A stretch of 64,000 nucleotides of DNA from Ariolimax columbianus (lineage: Eukaryota > Mollusca > Gastropoda > Stylommatophora > Arionidae): assembly GCA_036924085.1 (NCBI GenBank), contig JAVGWX010000005.1, positions 35,681,983 to 35,745,982 on the forward strand, in the 5' to 3' direction. The position numbers were made by a program, and so were the translations under genes. Of the stretch, positions 19,900 through 31,758 are shown one piece after another. The notes under the pieces are model-generated. The model did no database searches, was not told the DNA's origin, and saw only the letters and a program-made list of their open reading frames with translations. The first letter of the stretch is position 1; every line of letters begins with the position of its first letter.

Positions 19900-20640
19900 C
19901 AAAGCTGCTGGGCAATGAACAAGCAGTTAGAAGATAGCATAGTGTCCCTGTGAATGCGGATGTACAGGATCAATGTCAGAGGTGTACTTGCAGAAAAGGA
20001 TATTCTTATCAGCCAAAACATAACTACAAGATAGCAAGTCATTCTAACAGACTTCAAGAGCGTACTCCACGCCATCGCAAGACCAAAACAGAAAGTCTCT
20101 TGTACGAAATAACATATAGCATTGGGATGCTCTTTCAAAAAACAGATCTGGCCCTACAGTGGATTCGGGCTCACTGCGGGATCTTTAGAAGCGAGGAGAC
20201 TTATATACTCACACAAACCGAAACTGTCGGCACGCAGACACACTATCCACAGAGATATAAAGAAGTAAAGCCACTAGTCAAACGATTTATGAGGACGGAA
20301 TCGAGAGACCAGCATAAAGAATGCATGCCAAAAAATGACATCATAGAGATATGTAGCAGAGATGGACAGACAAATGAATGCAGACGCAAGGCTCACATCC
20401 CCAAAATGCACCTTAGAGACACCGCCACGAGCGATCGTGAATCACACCCAAGCAAAACACCAGAACATATCTTGCAGGATTGCCCCACTTATACAAACCA
20501 AACAGAGAGCCCGCGGGAGCGATAATACTCGAAAAGCTGTGGGGGACCGACGAAGACGTAAAACGCAGTCTCCCTCATGAACCTCAACAAGCTAGAAGCA
20601 TAGCATCAGTTGATCGAAGAACAAGAAGAAGAAGAAGCAG
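19900..20640 (+). pseudogene. Old relative of the GAA-tail LINE, RNase H to tail
   Basis: A 191-codon frame (19950-20525) contains ALQWIRAHCGIFRSEET (the His and GNEEAD region of RNase H, final Asp lost), VKPLVKRFMR and, near 20460, PEHILQDCPTY (end of the CCHC knuckle). The sequence ends at an interrupted GAA tract (20620-20638). Divergence from copies 1-4 is large. The 5' edge is unclear and no duplication was found. Confidence 0.7.
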
Positions 20641-21085
20641 ATGTACATGAGAATTTTGTCGCATTCCACGGTGACAGAAGCTAACAGATGTAGAAGTCTG
20701 GTGAAAAGAAATTTGTTGAAAGAACGAATAGCAGACAAATCGTATATTTTAGTCACATTAAAGGACATACTTAAAATACTTGCAATCCTGGTGTACAAAC
20801 AGGCATGTTAAATGTGTGTTGCCAAGTAGCCGTATGCGTCGAATTTATGTAGTAGGATTTTTACAACTTCCTGCCGCTCACTATGCCTGAGAGAAGATAT
20901 AAATACTGTGGGTATATTTTTAGCTAGAAGGTAAAGTAAAAAGGAAAAGTAAAGATTTCGTTACGTCATACTGCTTATGGGAAATATGGTGTCAGGCCCA
21001 TATTATTTAGTAACCCACGGCACATTTGGGATGATATGGTCAGCATCACGCTGGCCGTCTTTACTCCCCCGATTGTTTTTCTTTC
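20641..21085. other. Unassigned stretch
   Basis: No element or gene recognised. Confidence 0.4.
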
Positions 21086-21089
21086 CGGT

Positions 21090-21225
21090 ACCACATTTCT
21101 GTGGCTGAGCTGACTACAAGAGCCGGTTTGCGATCGGAAACAAAAAAATCCCGCACTAAATGGTGATTGAACCCTGGTCGCTTAACTGGGAAGTCAGTGC
21201 ATTAACCATTTCGCTCGTTAAAGGG
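21090..21225 (-). mobile_element. Probable tRNA-derived SINE head
   Basis: Minus strand: CGAAATGGTTAATGCACTG (A-box-like region), then GGGTTCAATCACC (B-box) about 30 bp later. The body is short and no tail is visible. Confidence 0.45.
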
Positions 21226-21299
21226 CATGCCACTCTTATAAAAACCTAAAGGGGGAAAAGGTTGCAAGAACTCCAGCATGAGCCTGAGAGCGCTTCAGG

Positions 21300-21915
21300 T
21301 GGTAGGATAACATCAAACGTTTGACAAGCAGTTGTATGTCTGCGTGTACCACCAAGGCTAACATGCTTAGCATCCATGCGCTGTTAGAAAAAGTACGGCT
21401 ATGATGGGCCGGATACCTCGTCCGTATGTCAGACGACCGGCTCCAAAAGTAGCTACTCTGTGGCGAGATGAGAGAGGGATGGCGCGAGTGAGGGCGCCCA
21501 AAGAAACGTTTTAAAGATGGTCTGAGGGACTCACTAAAAAGTTTTCAAATAGACATCGACACCTGGGAATGTCTTGCGCAAAACAGATCTGACTGAAGAG
21601 GCGCAGTCAAAGTGTGTGTAGCTACCAACGAAGACCACCGTGTTGTGAAACCCCAAAGCAGACGCGAGACCCAGTAATCCCGAACAGCGGAAACCCCATC
21701 ACCTTCTACAGACCACGTATGTTCGTTATACAGCAGATGTTTTCGTGCCCGCATTGGCCTGTTCAGCCACACGCGCACCGACACCCAACAGGGGAATCTG
21801 TGACAAGGATGATGATGTCGTCGGTCCTCATCGACAACGTTGAACAGCTATCACCACCAGGGCGAGTGACGACAGAAATTGTTGGAGATCCGCTAAAGAC
21901 AACATTCATGGCGAA
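21300..21915 (+). pseudogene. Non-LTR LINE relic, C-terminal end (third lineage)
   Basis: Plus strand: HALLEKVRL-WAGYLVRMSDDRLQK (the HxxLxRRxLRWAGHVxRM block), then GEMREGW, GRPKKRFKDGLRDSLKSF, DTWECLAQNRSDWR near 21570, and CFRARIGLFSHTRT near 21760, a typical C2H2-like end of this LINE group. Several stops and one frameshift. The order of all five blocks is conserved, which makes the assignment to a non-LTR C-terminus secure; the clade is not determined. Confidence 0.8.
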
Positions 21916-22019
21916 GACGCACTTGAATTAAATTGAATTCAATTCAACAGGAGTATAATCTTTCTAATTCATAAATCCGAATCTGCCAAATTGAGGTTGC
22001 GAGCCGTGTCTCTCACCAC

Positions 22020-22142
22020 TTAGCCACCCGTTTTCCCCACCAAAACCTCAACCCCCTTAACCTTCACTCAACCCCCCCCCCACCCACCCCCCCCCTTCAT
22101 CTTAACACACCACCACCCGCACCCCACCCCCCACACCCCTTT
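22020..22142. repeat. C-rich low-complexity tract
   Basis: Multiple runs of 5-10 C separated by A/T, G-quadruplex-capable on the minus strand. The sequence just before it (about 21985-22030) resembles a SINE head on the minus strand (GTGGCTAAGTGG). Confidence 0.7.
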
Positions 22143-22402
22143 CCTACTGCCAGCGTTTAATTCTCGCTACGAACAACAGACTACATAAAATAACACAGAG
22201 CTCTGCAAGCTTAAGAGACCATAGTATTTGTTATTGACAACGCAGCGAAGAACTGTCTTATCTTGCCATCTGTCACTTCACCACTTTACACGGGCAAAGA
22301 AGAGACGTATATGTTTGAGAGACCATCTCTCGGAAAGTGCTACAATTTGTGTTTTTATTTTAAAATTTAGAAGTCGACTACACGTGCAGCAAGTGTTTTG
22401 AC

Positions 22403-22900
22403 CGTTGTTGTTGTTGTTGTTGTTGAATGCTCACAAAGAGTAGAATTACTCTAAAAAGGATTTCAAGTGGCAAGTTGTCGTAGCTTTCCTCACATATCGA
22501 GCATGCTGAAGAGGTTGTACCGGGGTCTTAGAGGCGGTTATGCTATGCTTAGCCTCATCTGCATGTCGCTCACTACTTCGGGGATCACGCCGATCCCTCA
22601 CACTGTTAGTCGGGCTGTCATGAAAACAGATCGTTTCCAGGGAGGACTGCGGGAAAATCAAAGTGAGGATCTTGGCCAATATATTTTGCCTGCCCCTGAC
22701 TAACATTTCTGATCAGTATATTTTGTTTGTCCCTGACTAACATGTCTGATCAGTATATTTTGCCTGCCCCTGACTAACATGTCTGATCAGTATATTTTGC
22801 CTGCCCCTGACTTACATGTCTAATCAATATATTTTGCCTGCCCTGACTAACATGTCTGATCGATATATTTTCCCTGACCAGACGCTAGTCTCCCTCCTCT
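22403..22900 (-). mobile_element. Family A retroposon, copy 4, with expanded 37-bp module
   Basis: GTT tract 22403-22425, then the standard family A body to about 22690, then about five tandem 37-bp units (CTGACTAACATGTCTGATCAGTATATTTTGCCTGCCC) instead of one or two, ending GACCAGACGCTAGTCTCCC. Confidence 0.85.
22690..22875. repeat. 37-bp tandem array inside family A copy 4
   Basis: Five units, 37 bp each, with few changes. Same unit as the arrays at 43515-43870 and 49972-50575. Confidence 0.88.
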
Positions 22901-23530
22901 TGGGTAGGCAATATCACTAGTTGGAGTGTCTTCTATCCAAGAGGCGCTTTACCGCAATGCTAATATAGTCCTCGAGTATTTTCAAAGTGATTCGGTGACC
23001 TATATTCTCTTTTCTAAATCGTTATGGCATTATTATGACTCTAAATGTTGGCACAACGTGAAGAAACAATGCAGAATATTGCACATTTGAGAGAGCTATT
23101 TTTTCTTGTTAATTATTATAATGTCAATATACACAAATGAATTCCTTATTTTGTTGAGGTAAACTGCACTGCTGGCAACGGAGTATAGTTTCTCAATGAT
23201 TTTGGTGAACCGCCATCATATCTTGTACTTGTGCAGAGTTTCCCATAGGGCCTCATGTTACCCCATTCCCACGCCCCCCACCTATAAAAGGCCTTGTTAA
23301 AGACAATGAAGACATGGTACAATTTCTGTTTGTGCTGGGTGTATTTTTTGACATGCAAAGAAGAGTGACTGCGCTATATGTGACGCCTGTGTGGATGTCA
23401 GTACTGCCAGATAGAGGGCACATACGGTTAAAAGCGTGTCAAGAAGAAAGATATCGCCGCAATGCTTATCAATTCAATTGAGTGCATCCATCACATTATT
23501 CATTCCCTTCTTGAGTATAGGAAAGTGTGT
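22901..23530. other. Unassigned stretch
   Basis: No recognised element. Confidence 0.4.
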
Positions 23531-23539
23531 AGGAGATGG

Positions 23540-23812
23540 CCCCTAGCATGCTGACGCTAGCAATTCGTCCTCACGTCAATGCTCGTCCACACACGAGTCG
23601 AAAAACAGAGGATGCATTGGAACGTCTCAAGTTTGACGACATTTTACTGAACCAATCGTACATCCCGAAACTGGCACCTTGTGACCTCTTCCTCTTTCCG
23701 AAGCTAAAAGAACACGTCAAAGGACACCTTAAGCTTTTGACAGACGAGTAGATGCAAGCAGCTAGTTTCGGGATAAGACGTCTGGTGTTTTTCTCAACAG
23801 TGTGGGACAAGT
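23540..23812 (+). pseudogene. mariner-type transposase relic, C-terminal part
   Basis: A frame from 23536 reads VNARPHTSRKT (the DNARPH block with the second catalytic Asp replaced by Val), then YIPKLAPCDLFLFPKLKEHV (the YSPDLAP-DF-LFP-LK block carrying the third acidic residue), and a G-HLK end. This is the hallmark C-terminal half of mariner transposases. It ends at a stop (23749-23751) and runs directly into the 35-bp minisatellite. The fragment is isolated, with no inverted repeats seen. Confidence 0.85.
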
Positions 23813-23814
23813 TA

Positions 23815-24730
23815 TCCGACGTTGGCGTTTGTGTGTGGACCAGGATGGGGACTACTTTGGTGTTTGTGTGTGGACCAGGATAGGGACTACGTTGGTATTT
23901 GTGTGTGGACCAGGATGGGGACTACGTTTGGCGTGTGTGTGGACCAGGATGGGGACTACGTTGGCGTTTGTATGTGGACCAGGATGGGGACTACGTTGGT
24001 GTTTGTGTGTGGACCAGGATGGGGACTACGTTGGTGTGTATGTGGACCAGGATGGGGACTACTTTGGTGTTTGTGTGTGGACCAAGATGGGGACTACGTT
24101 GGTGTTTTTGTGTGGACCAGGATGGGGACTACGTTGGTGTGTATGTGGACCAGGATGGGGACTACTTTGGTGTTTGTGTGTGGACCAAGATGGGGACTAC
24201 GTTGGTGTTTTTGTGTGGACCAGGATGGGGACTACGTTGGTGTTTGTGTGTGGACCAGGATGGGGACTACGTTGGTGTTTGTGTATGGACCAGGATGGGG
24301 ACTACGTTGGCGTGTATGTGGACCAGGATGGGGACTACTTTGGTGTTTGTGTGTGGACCAGGATGGGGACTACGTTGGTGTTTGTGTGTGGACCAGGATG
24401 GGGACTACGTTAGTGTTTGTGTATGGACCAGGATGGGGACTACTTTGGTGTTTGTGTGTGGACCAGGATGGGGACTACGTTAGTGTTTGTGTGTGGAACA
24501 GGATGGGGACTACGTTAGTGTTTGTGTGTGGACCAGGATTGGGACTACGTTTGGGGTGTGTGTGGACCAGGATGGGGACTACGTTGGTGTTTGTGTGTGG
24601 ACCAGGATGGGGACTACTTTGGAGTTTGTGTGTGGACCAGGATGGGGACTACGTTGGTGTTTGTGTGTGGACCAGGATGGGGACTACGTTGGTGTTTGTG
24701 TATGGACCAGAATGGGGATTACGTTGAAAA
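23815..24730. repeat. 35-bp minisatellite, about 26 units
   Basis: Unit TTGGTGTTTGTGTGTGGACC followed by AGGATGGGGACTACG, with 33-bp variants. Because 35 is not a multiple of three and no frame of the unit has a stop, long open frames of up to 301 codons appear in all three forward frames. These are artefacts of the repeat. Confidence 0.93.
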
Positions 24731-24844
24731 ATAATGACACATTACCATAATGACATTCCAAGCTTTAAGAAAATGTATAGTTCATGTGTAGATCTGCACA
24801 CCCGTTCATCTCGACTAAGACTATAAATGTATAGAATAATGTAT

Positions 24845-25935
24845 ATATGTATATCATCATGTAGCATGTCCTTTATAGAACGTCACTCCCATCACAGTCT
24901 GTTTGAAATAAATTCTTTCCTTTGCGAAAAGTCCAGCCTCCGCCAGTTACACCCAGTCACTCCTGGATATCTTGGTATTATCGTCTTCTTGATCTACCCC
25001 TGCCTCTCTTGCCTCGCGCCATACCTTCCATCACTGTTCTCAAAAGACCGTTGTGTCTCTTGATGTTACCAAGGTATTTACATCTTCTGGCCATAATGGA
25101 ATTTATAAACCAGTTCTTCTCTATGTTTAACTCTTGCCGAATATCTACATATGTCTTTTTTCCGTTTAGTGTATTCTGAGGATCTTTCTGTAACATTTTG
25201 AAACGAGAGATTCGAGTCTTTGTCTAGAAGATTTGATAATCTTCCTTGATTCGCAGACATAAGCTTCCACAGGAAAAACACAGGCTCTCAAGCTTTTTAC
25301 TTTTGTCGTTTTGTTGGTGCTCTGCCATAATCTCTTTAGGCTGTTCAGTCTCTGCATTGCCATGGCTTGTCTTCTTCTGAATTATTTCAAGCAGTCGCCA
25401 TTTTTGTCAATTCTGGAGCCCAGATATTCAAAATGTGTGACCTGATCTATTTCATCACCATCTACTGTAAATTTATGTTGACATTGTCTTTTGTCGGTGG
25501 TCATTATCTTTGTTTTGTTTATGTTTATAAAAAGGTTTTGATCCTTACTGTGTCCATTTACAGCTGAAAATAACTTCTTTAGCCCTTTTGCACTTCTTGA
25601 TAGAATCACTGCGTCGTCTGCGTATCGTAACTGGAATCTCGTACCCGCCAATCGTAAATGTATCAAAACTGTCAATGTTCTCGTCTTCTCTAACATTTCT
25701 CATTATATATTCCGCATATATGTTATATAGATAAGGTGAGAGGATACATCCCTGTCGTACACAACGCAGCACTGGAAACCAATGTGTCATACCTTTATCC
25801 GTTCGTACTGCACCTTCACTGTTTACGTCAATTACACGAATGCCATCCAATAGCTGGCCCTCTACACCATATTCCCCAATTAACTCCCATAGCCTACATC
25901 GGTTTGCCCAGTCCAATACCTTTTATTAATCAATG
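24845..25935 (-). pseudogene. RTE-like LINE relic (family D), copy 2
   Basis: Best copy of family D. Minus strand, high to low: DWANRCRLWELIGEYGVEG near 25900, VRQGCILSPYLYNIYAEY near 25740, LRYADDAVILSRSAKGL near 25610 (catalytic ADD), NINKTKIMTTDKRQC, FEYLGSRIDKNGD near 25400. Then, after frameshifts, a KNWFINSIMARRCKYLGNIKR block near 25080 and GKRGRGRSRRR near 24985. The plus-strand left edge (CATGTAGCATGTCC) follows ATCATC, an (ATG)n-like tail in minus orientation. Frames break at least four times, so no product is expected. Confidence 0.85.
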
Positions 25936-26630
25936 AAAGCCACATGGAGTTTCTTATTGCATTCTATGTTTTTTTGTGTTCCACTTCACTGTACTTTATT
26001 GTTACATCATTATGCCTCTCAGACATCAGAGATTATTCGAAAACCGACGGAAGAAAATGCTTGCTTGTGTTTAAAGGGGACTGGGCTGTCAAGGGCTACC
26101 AGCTCAGAGCTATGAAGATTAGATAATTATCATTATCATCAAATCATCATCATGAGCCAATTCAGAGTTGGCCACAAAGTCACAAACAAAATTCGCCATG
26201 AAAAGAAAAAGTCTTCATCTGTAGCACATCGTAACTCAAATGAGAATAAATAACTGATGCGGTCTTTATTGTAAACTATGCTATTATGGCGCATGATGTG
26301 ATTGACAAATTAATATGATAGAAAATCAGTAGTGGTAGAGAACTCTCATTTGACAACAAAGTTGCTAGATGCAACTCCCGCTACCTTCACACTCAAGTCT
26401 ACCCAGATAAGAAATAGTTCATTTGTAATAGGGTACTTGTCTATACCGTTAGTGAATGAAACGCGGCGGGTAAGAAAACTGCCCACCCTACCTTATATAA
26501 CATGTATCTCAGAACAACGAATTACATAACACTTGATGTTTGATGGCAATGTTTTATATGCGACTTTATCTAGCGATAACGGGTGCCATGACATGCAATG
26601 AGAAGTGATGGAGAGAGTGACCAAGTTTAC
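25936..26630. other. Unassigned stretch
   Basis: No recognised element or supported gene. Confidence 0.4.
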
Positions 26631-26638
26631 GAGATGAA

Positions 26639-27278
26639 AATGGGACGATGAGGCTAACGTCTGGTCAGGCAAAAAACACTGATTAGAAAATGTTAGCCAG
26701 GGTCAGGAGAAATATACAAGTCAAGACCCTCACCTGACCTCCTCGTTGGTCGTTCTGGAAACGACCTGTTGTCGAGCACAACAGTCTGGCTAACAAGGTG
26801 AGGTTCGATGTGATCCCCGTAGTAGTGAGTGACACGCAGTTTGTTTTTTTGTTTTTTTGCGTTCGCCTTATTTATCTATTCCCCAAGGCGTGTGTGCGTT
26901 GCACTGTGGTTTTTTTTTATTTTGCGCCTGTCGGCCCAGTGCATCCGACTTCAGCATGCATTTTATGTAAGGGTCTGCTTCCTCCTGCATTTTCTAAGGG
27001 TTTGCTTCCCCGGGGTAACGGCCGGTGCTGTGATGGGGATCGAACCCAGCACCTTCTGGTTGTGAGCCGTGCCACTTAACCACTAGGCCACGCCGTCCCC
27101 CATGACACGCAGTTGAAGCAAAGCATTACACAACCGCCTTGAGGACCGTGATCTACTTCGTCAGCACGCTCTGGATGTCAGGAAAGGTACTGCAATCTGC
27201 CCCAAGTCCCGTTCTTTTCAGGGTGCACAAAAGGGTTACCAACCCACTGTGAGCATTAGTAACCAACCAACCAACCAT
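26639..27278 (-). mobile_element. Family A retroposon, copy 5, split by a SINE
   Basis: Flanked by an 8-bp duplication GAGATGAA (26631-26638 and 27279-27286). The tail at the high end is ACCAACCAACC rather than AAC. The body is interrupted at 26841 by the SINE (26842-27102) and resumes at about 27115 with TTGAAGCAAAGC, in step with the other copies. Confidence 0.87.
26842..27102 (-). mobile_element. tRNA-derived SINE, intact copy
   Basis: Minus strand: GGCGTGGCCTAGTGGTTAAG (A-box), GGGTTCGATCCCC (B-box), about 170 bp of body, A/C tail. A 12-bp duplication TGACACGCAGTT lies at 26830-26841 and 27103-27114. This copy is the reference that proves the insertion structure at 2053-9442. The body contains the GAAGTCGGATGCACTGGGCC block shared with the LINE 5'UTR (5485-5560). 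Confidence 0.92.
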
Positions 27279-27286
27279 GAGATGAA

Positions 27287-27549
27287 CACAAAAGTGAAGT
27301 GTGGATGTCCCGTGTCAACCATTCTCTTTATGTCACTGACTGGGTGATGCAATAGTCCCCGGATGAAACCCAAAAAGTAATAAGATGGACATTATTTTCT
27401 ACACTGGGAGATCCAGATTACGCAGATGCCACTACATTATTTACACAATCGTATCAAAACATTTTTTTTTAAATGTAAAGATTGTGTGTGTGTAGTCAGT
27501 CAAGAAGATGGACTGAACATTCATTTTTATAACACATAAATCTTAGTAT
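27287..27549. other. Unassigned stretch
   Basis: Nothing recognised. Confidence 0.4.
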
Positions 27550-27845
27550 TGGTCGACTTGTTCTTCTACAGTGGCGAAGGCTTCTATGTAGGTCCCAGCT
27601 ATGGTGTAAGCTGGATATACCCAGGAGAAGGATTTCCCACTTAGCAAGCCATGCTCGAGCAGCTTATTACTGCGCTGCGTTAGAACAAGCCCCGCAGAGG
27701 ATTGTTAACCGATATGCCAGTCCATTTTAATAGATCACAGTAGAGCAAGATAGACCCGCAGCCTGTTAGGCCCCATCTTTGCTGCATTAAAAAAAAAAAA
27801 CCACGTTACTATGGCCGGTGTTATGCCATGTCACACAGCGGACCA
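27550..27845 (+). mobile_element. Dispersed repeat family B, copy 2
   Basis: Matches 18645-18965 in order (GGTCGACTTGTTCTTCTA, GGTCCCAGCTATGGTGTAAGC, GCTCGAGCAGCTTATTA, CAGCCTGTTAGGCCCCATC, TATGGCCGGTGTTATG). An internal run of 12 A lies at about 27788. Confidence 0.7.
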
Positions 27846-28119
27846 CCTTGGACAAAAGTAATGTTCTTGAATATTTTAAATTCTTCACTAAGTTAAATTT
27901 AAAATGAAAAATTATGGAAGTCGGAAACACGCAGACACACTTAGCTGGTAGGACGAAATGTATTCGCTTTGCCGTGGTGAAGCTGTAACTTCTGTTTCAA
28001 AACATTGAGCGATAAAAGTATAGGTTTTAATTTTCCACCCTACCAAATTGATCTTGCTCGCTTTCGTCCTATTTACTTGACATATGGGGGAGGAAGCAGC
28101 CCTGACCCCAATCTACCAC

Positions 28120-28420
28120 TGAGCTGAACCTTGCTAGGGATAGAGTCAAATGAAACAGAGTGAGGAGTCATCCACAGTGTTTTTATTTTTTTTTAGTTTT
28201 ATGTGTTTGCCTCACTAGTTTCTACTGGCGGAGGCACGCCTATTCCACCCCAGACCGTAGTCAATTTGGGCGACATTAAGACGCATAAACCAGTGCTTGG
28301 ATGCGTGTGTGTATCTGTTTGTACCTAGCCTGGTTTTTCCGTGATGCTCCTCCCGTTGTTCCTCGCTTTTGATGATCCTCGTTGTCCGCTGTAGGTATTT
28401 GCACATATATGCACAATTGT
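28120..28420 (+). repeat. Dispersed repeat family C, copy 1
   Basis: Two blocks, GATAGAGTCAAATGAAACAG at about 28139 and CTCACTAGTTTCTACTGGCG at about 28211, continuing CCACCCCAGACCGTAGTCAA and AAACCAGTGCTTGGATGCG. Both blocks recur inverted at 32955-33212, but in the opposite relative order. Confidence 0.6.
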
Positions 28421-29114
28421 TTTCCAGGGACCATTTTGGGAATGAGTATATTCATTTTCCTTCATACTTGCTTCGGCTCTCTTTATTTATTTCCTGATTT
28501 ACATATGTATATCCCCCTTTTTTTTGTATTTAAAAAAATAAAAAATAAAACCCTATCATACATTTTATACACAATTGTGAAGATATCAGTGTAGTGAGGT
28601 ATACAACGAGAATGAATGAAATGGAATAATTGGGAAATATGACAAACAATATACTTGATACATAAGGATTAAGAGTACAATATAAATTAATTGAAAAGGA
28701 TCTTCCTTCTGTTGTGAGGCCCATATGTGTTGACTTCCTTCCGTCTGGTCTTGGTGTATCAGGTTTTGCCTGCTCTCATATATTTTTCTATCGCAGCCAT
28801 GTACTCCAACTTGTCAGCGATTTACTGATTTGTGTGTCCCTTTGTAGATCCTTCGTTTCACCTGTGTCCTCTAGCTCTCGCAGTTAATTAGGTGTTGAAT
28901 GTGTGGTAGGCTCAGGAATAGAAATCACAATTTAAAAAAAACAACAACAGAAAAATAGAAAGGTAGATAATTGATTAAATAATTATAGATAAATAAGGTT
29001 GATGTAGTAGTAGTATAATTATATTAAGTGTGAATATATAGTGGTGAGGATGCCCGCAGAAGGGATATACATATATTAACCTATATATACATACATAAGT
29101 GTAACTTAAATGTC

Positions 29115-29117
<3 letters not shown>
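28421..29117. other. Unassigned AT-rich stretch
   Basis: No gene or element recognised. Confidence 0.4.

Positions 29118-29153
<36 letters not shown>
29118..29153. repeat. (TA)n microsatellite
   Basis: Uninterrupted TA dinucleotides, about 18 units. Confidence 0.95.
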
Positions 29154-29157
<4 letters not shown>

Positions 29158-30690
29158 TATATACTCATACGTACACATCTACACACCTACATATGTGCAC
29201 ACCTACATATGTGCACACTGTAGCGTTCGTGAATTGTCACAACCACTTGCTACCTAACAGATGGGCTAATTGTAGTGTGGGTCCGTTACATCGTCAGTCG
29301 ACGTATTTTCCCACTGAATCCACAAGCGGCGACCACCGATCAACACGTGCAAGGCAGGGGTGACACAGAAACTGTGGCCAAGCTAGAGTAATCTACCGAG
29401 TTTATCGCCACATGGGTACTTGTGTGTTAATTCACCCACGGATTATAATAGGTCAAAATTAGTAGAATGTAGCCACACGAAGCACCAAATTTTTAAGTCG
29501 CGTTGTATACGTATGTCCAAATGTCATTCTTACATATAACTCCGTACGTGGAAGATGGATTTCTTGCACCGCAAGAAAATAACTTTTTGTGTGCAGTTTT
29601 CGCAGGAAAGACGATTTGATTTATACGCACCGTCGGACTGTGTACTAAACAACGTGTCATGACTTGTTATGTCTCTCACAGTTCACCAAGATCGTTAGAG
29701 ATGGTCGCACATGTCAGCAGGACATCCCTGTTCGTTCTGGCACATGGTTAGAGGGCACACGTCTGTCCTATATGGAGATTTTTCTCTTCATGTATTGAGT
29801 AAAGAGATGACTAGCATTGTTTTCTGTAAATCAGAGCTAGGAATTGCCAATAATGCTGCCATAAAATGGAACAGTAACCTCCGTGAGGTTTGTGCAAATT
29901 CATTAATTGCCCACAAAATTCACAAACCAGCATCAAGGTCCTTTTTTGGGTCCATAAAAAACAACAAAACTGCACCCAACCAAGTGATATCTAGACACAA
30001 TTATTTTGGTACGGAGAACCGTGTGGTCATAGAATTTCAGAATGGATTCACCTTTAGCACGCTCCAAGACGTCTGAGACGCCCAGCTCGTCACGCTATCC
30101 CACAAAAAAATTTTTTTTTTTTCTCTAAGTACGGATACCCTACCAATAGCCATTTTTATACTGCTGGATTCGTCACGTCCATCTACACGATTTTTGCCGG
30201 TAAAAGTTTCGTATGTTAGATTTCAAATGGCATTTGAACGATTTATAATTGTTTTTTTTTTCGCCAATTGGACCAGGCCGACTTTTTGGGGGAAAGGTGA
30301 AGTAGGTTGTTGGGAAAGATCTTTATCTTGTAAATCTGTTTATTTTATTTGTTTAGATGAGAAAACTATGCTTGAAATGGAAACTAACAGTTTTGTCGAT
30401 ATTGTAAACACAATTTCTTTGTTGTGGTTTCCATGGTTTTCTATCGGAGCGACTAGGCCTAGCCGGGAAAGTCCAAATATTAAAATTTTTCCAACAAATT
30501 TCTCATTCATCTTCTTGTATCTCAGAAACTAACAAACACACAACAACAACAATAACATCAACAAGTTCTTTATTCAATTGTGTCTCTAGACACAAGAAAA
30601 TCATATTTATTGACGGACAAACAGACCAGTTACAATTTTTGAAAGTTGCAAAATTAAAAAATGTGAAAAATTTTCAAAAAATCAATGCAG
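29154..30690. other. Unassigned stretch
   Basis: Two open frames (29711-30076, 121 codons; 30194-30532, 112 codons) have no recognisable motifs and I do not call them genes. A CAACAACAA tract at about 30538-30560 might be an old (AAC)n tail. Confidence 0.4.
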
Positions 30691-30699
30691 TGTGCTAAG

Positions 30700-31758
30700 G
30701 AGTACCGCTTTTTCTAATACTTTCTCTGTTTCTTTTATAATTGTTTGGTAAGATTTTTGGTTGTCTTCTGTTTTGTATTTCCTGTATTTCTGTAGAGCTT
30801 TTTGTCTTTTTTAAATTTGGTTAGTGCATTCCTCATTCCACCAGGGTACAGGTGTTTTGTTGTTTTTACGGTTACCGTATTGGTTTTCTTTTCCTGTGGA
30901 TTGTATTAAGTTAGCTGGCGTGTTTTTGTTGGGTATGTGCTTTATAGCTATCTGCAGGATGTTGGTTGCTAGGTTATGGTTGAATACGTCTACGTTATCT
31001 GAGATTAAGTCTTCTCTTTTGAGTCTGAGCAGATCTTCTTTGAATCCGTTCCAGTCTGCCTTATGGTAGTTGAAATAGGGTCTGATTGATCCAGTGTTTC
31101 GTATGTATTTTTCTTTTAAATAAATTGCTATGGGCAGGTGGTCTGATCCTGCATTATCCAGAACTTCCCATTTGATGGTTGCTAAGTTTGGCGTCATTAT
31201 TGTGATGTCTATAGCCGTATCTGACCCATTTGGATTGTTATTCATTCTGGTCATTGACCCATCGTGTATTATTATTAGATTGTTTTCTTCACAGAAGGTC
31301 ATTATTTGTTTCCCTGCCGTGTCTATTGCGCTTCCTCCCCATGCTGGATGATGTGCGTTGAAATCCCCTACTATGATTGTTCTATTGTTTATTTGTGCTT
31401 TGATTGTTTCCATGTCATTTGGGGTAATTTTTCCTCTTGGGTTGTATATGTTTATTATTGTGATGCTCGCTGGACTACTGTCTATTTTAATGGATAGACC
31501 TTCTAGGTTTTCGGTATTAAATGGATCCCAGTCCATTATTTTGTATTCTTCATTTACTATAAAGGCTACTGCTCCTTTCACTCTTGTCTCTCTATCGTTC
31601 CTAACTATATTGTATTTTGGAATATTGAGTCTTTTGGTTGGGTTGAGCATGGTTTCTTGAATCGCATATATTATTGTTTCTTTTCCCAGATTGGCCAGTC
31701 CTAGGTATGGCTTAAAGTTTTTGTGTAGGCCTCTGAAGTTCCATTGTATTATTTTCAT
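30700..31758 (-). pseudogene. LINE endonuclease domain, otherwise intact, 3'-truncated element (family F)
   Basis: A 315-codon minus-strand frame (30811-31758) starts MKIIQWNFRGLHKN and carries a full APE-type endonuclease: QWNFRG (Asn), AIQETM (Glu), NIYNPRG (Tyr), VGDFNAHHPAWGG (Asp and Asn both present) and AGSDHLPI (Asp, His). It then enters the linker before the RT (PVPWWNEECTNQI) and ends at a stop. In the same orientation the next ~90 bp still look like linker (KRQKALQKYRKYK), and then similarity ends without RT. Unlike most LINE copies, it has lost its 3' part instead of its 5' part. The frame is undamaged across 315 codons, so it is young, or is an exapted or selected domain; I favour a recent deletion. 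Confidence 0.88.

Noticed and set aside
23802..24750. Open frames of up to 301 codons rich in Gly, Cys, Trp and Val
   Set aside because: Translation of a 35-bp minisatellite in three frames. Identical words appear shifted in each frame.
26842..27102. A tRNA gene on the minus strand
   Set aside because: A and B boxes are present, but the head does not fold as a full cloverleaf by eye and is followed by SINE body, A/C tail and duplication.
29711..30532. Two open frames of 121 and 112 codons as host genes
   Set aside because: No motif, no neighbour support, AT-rich random-like sequence; length is within chance expectation.
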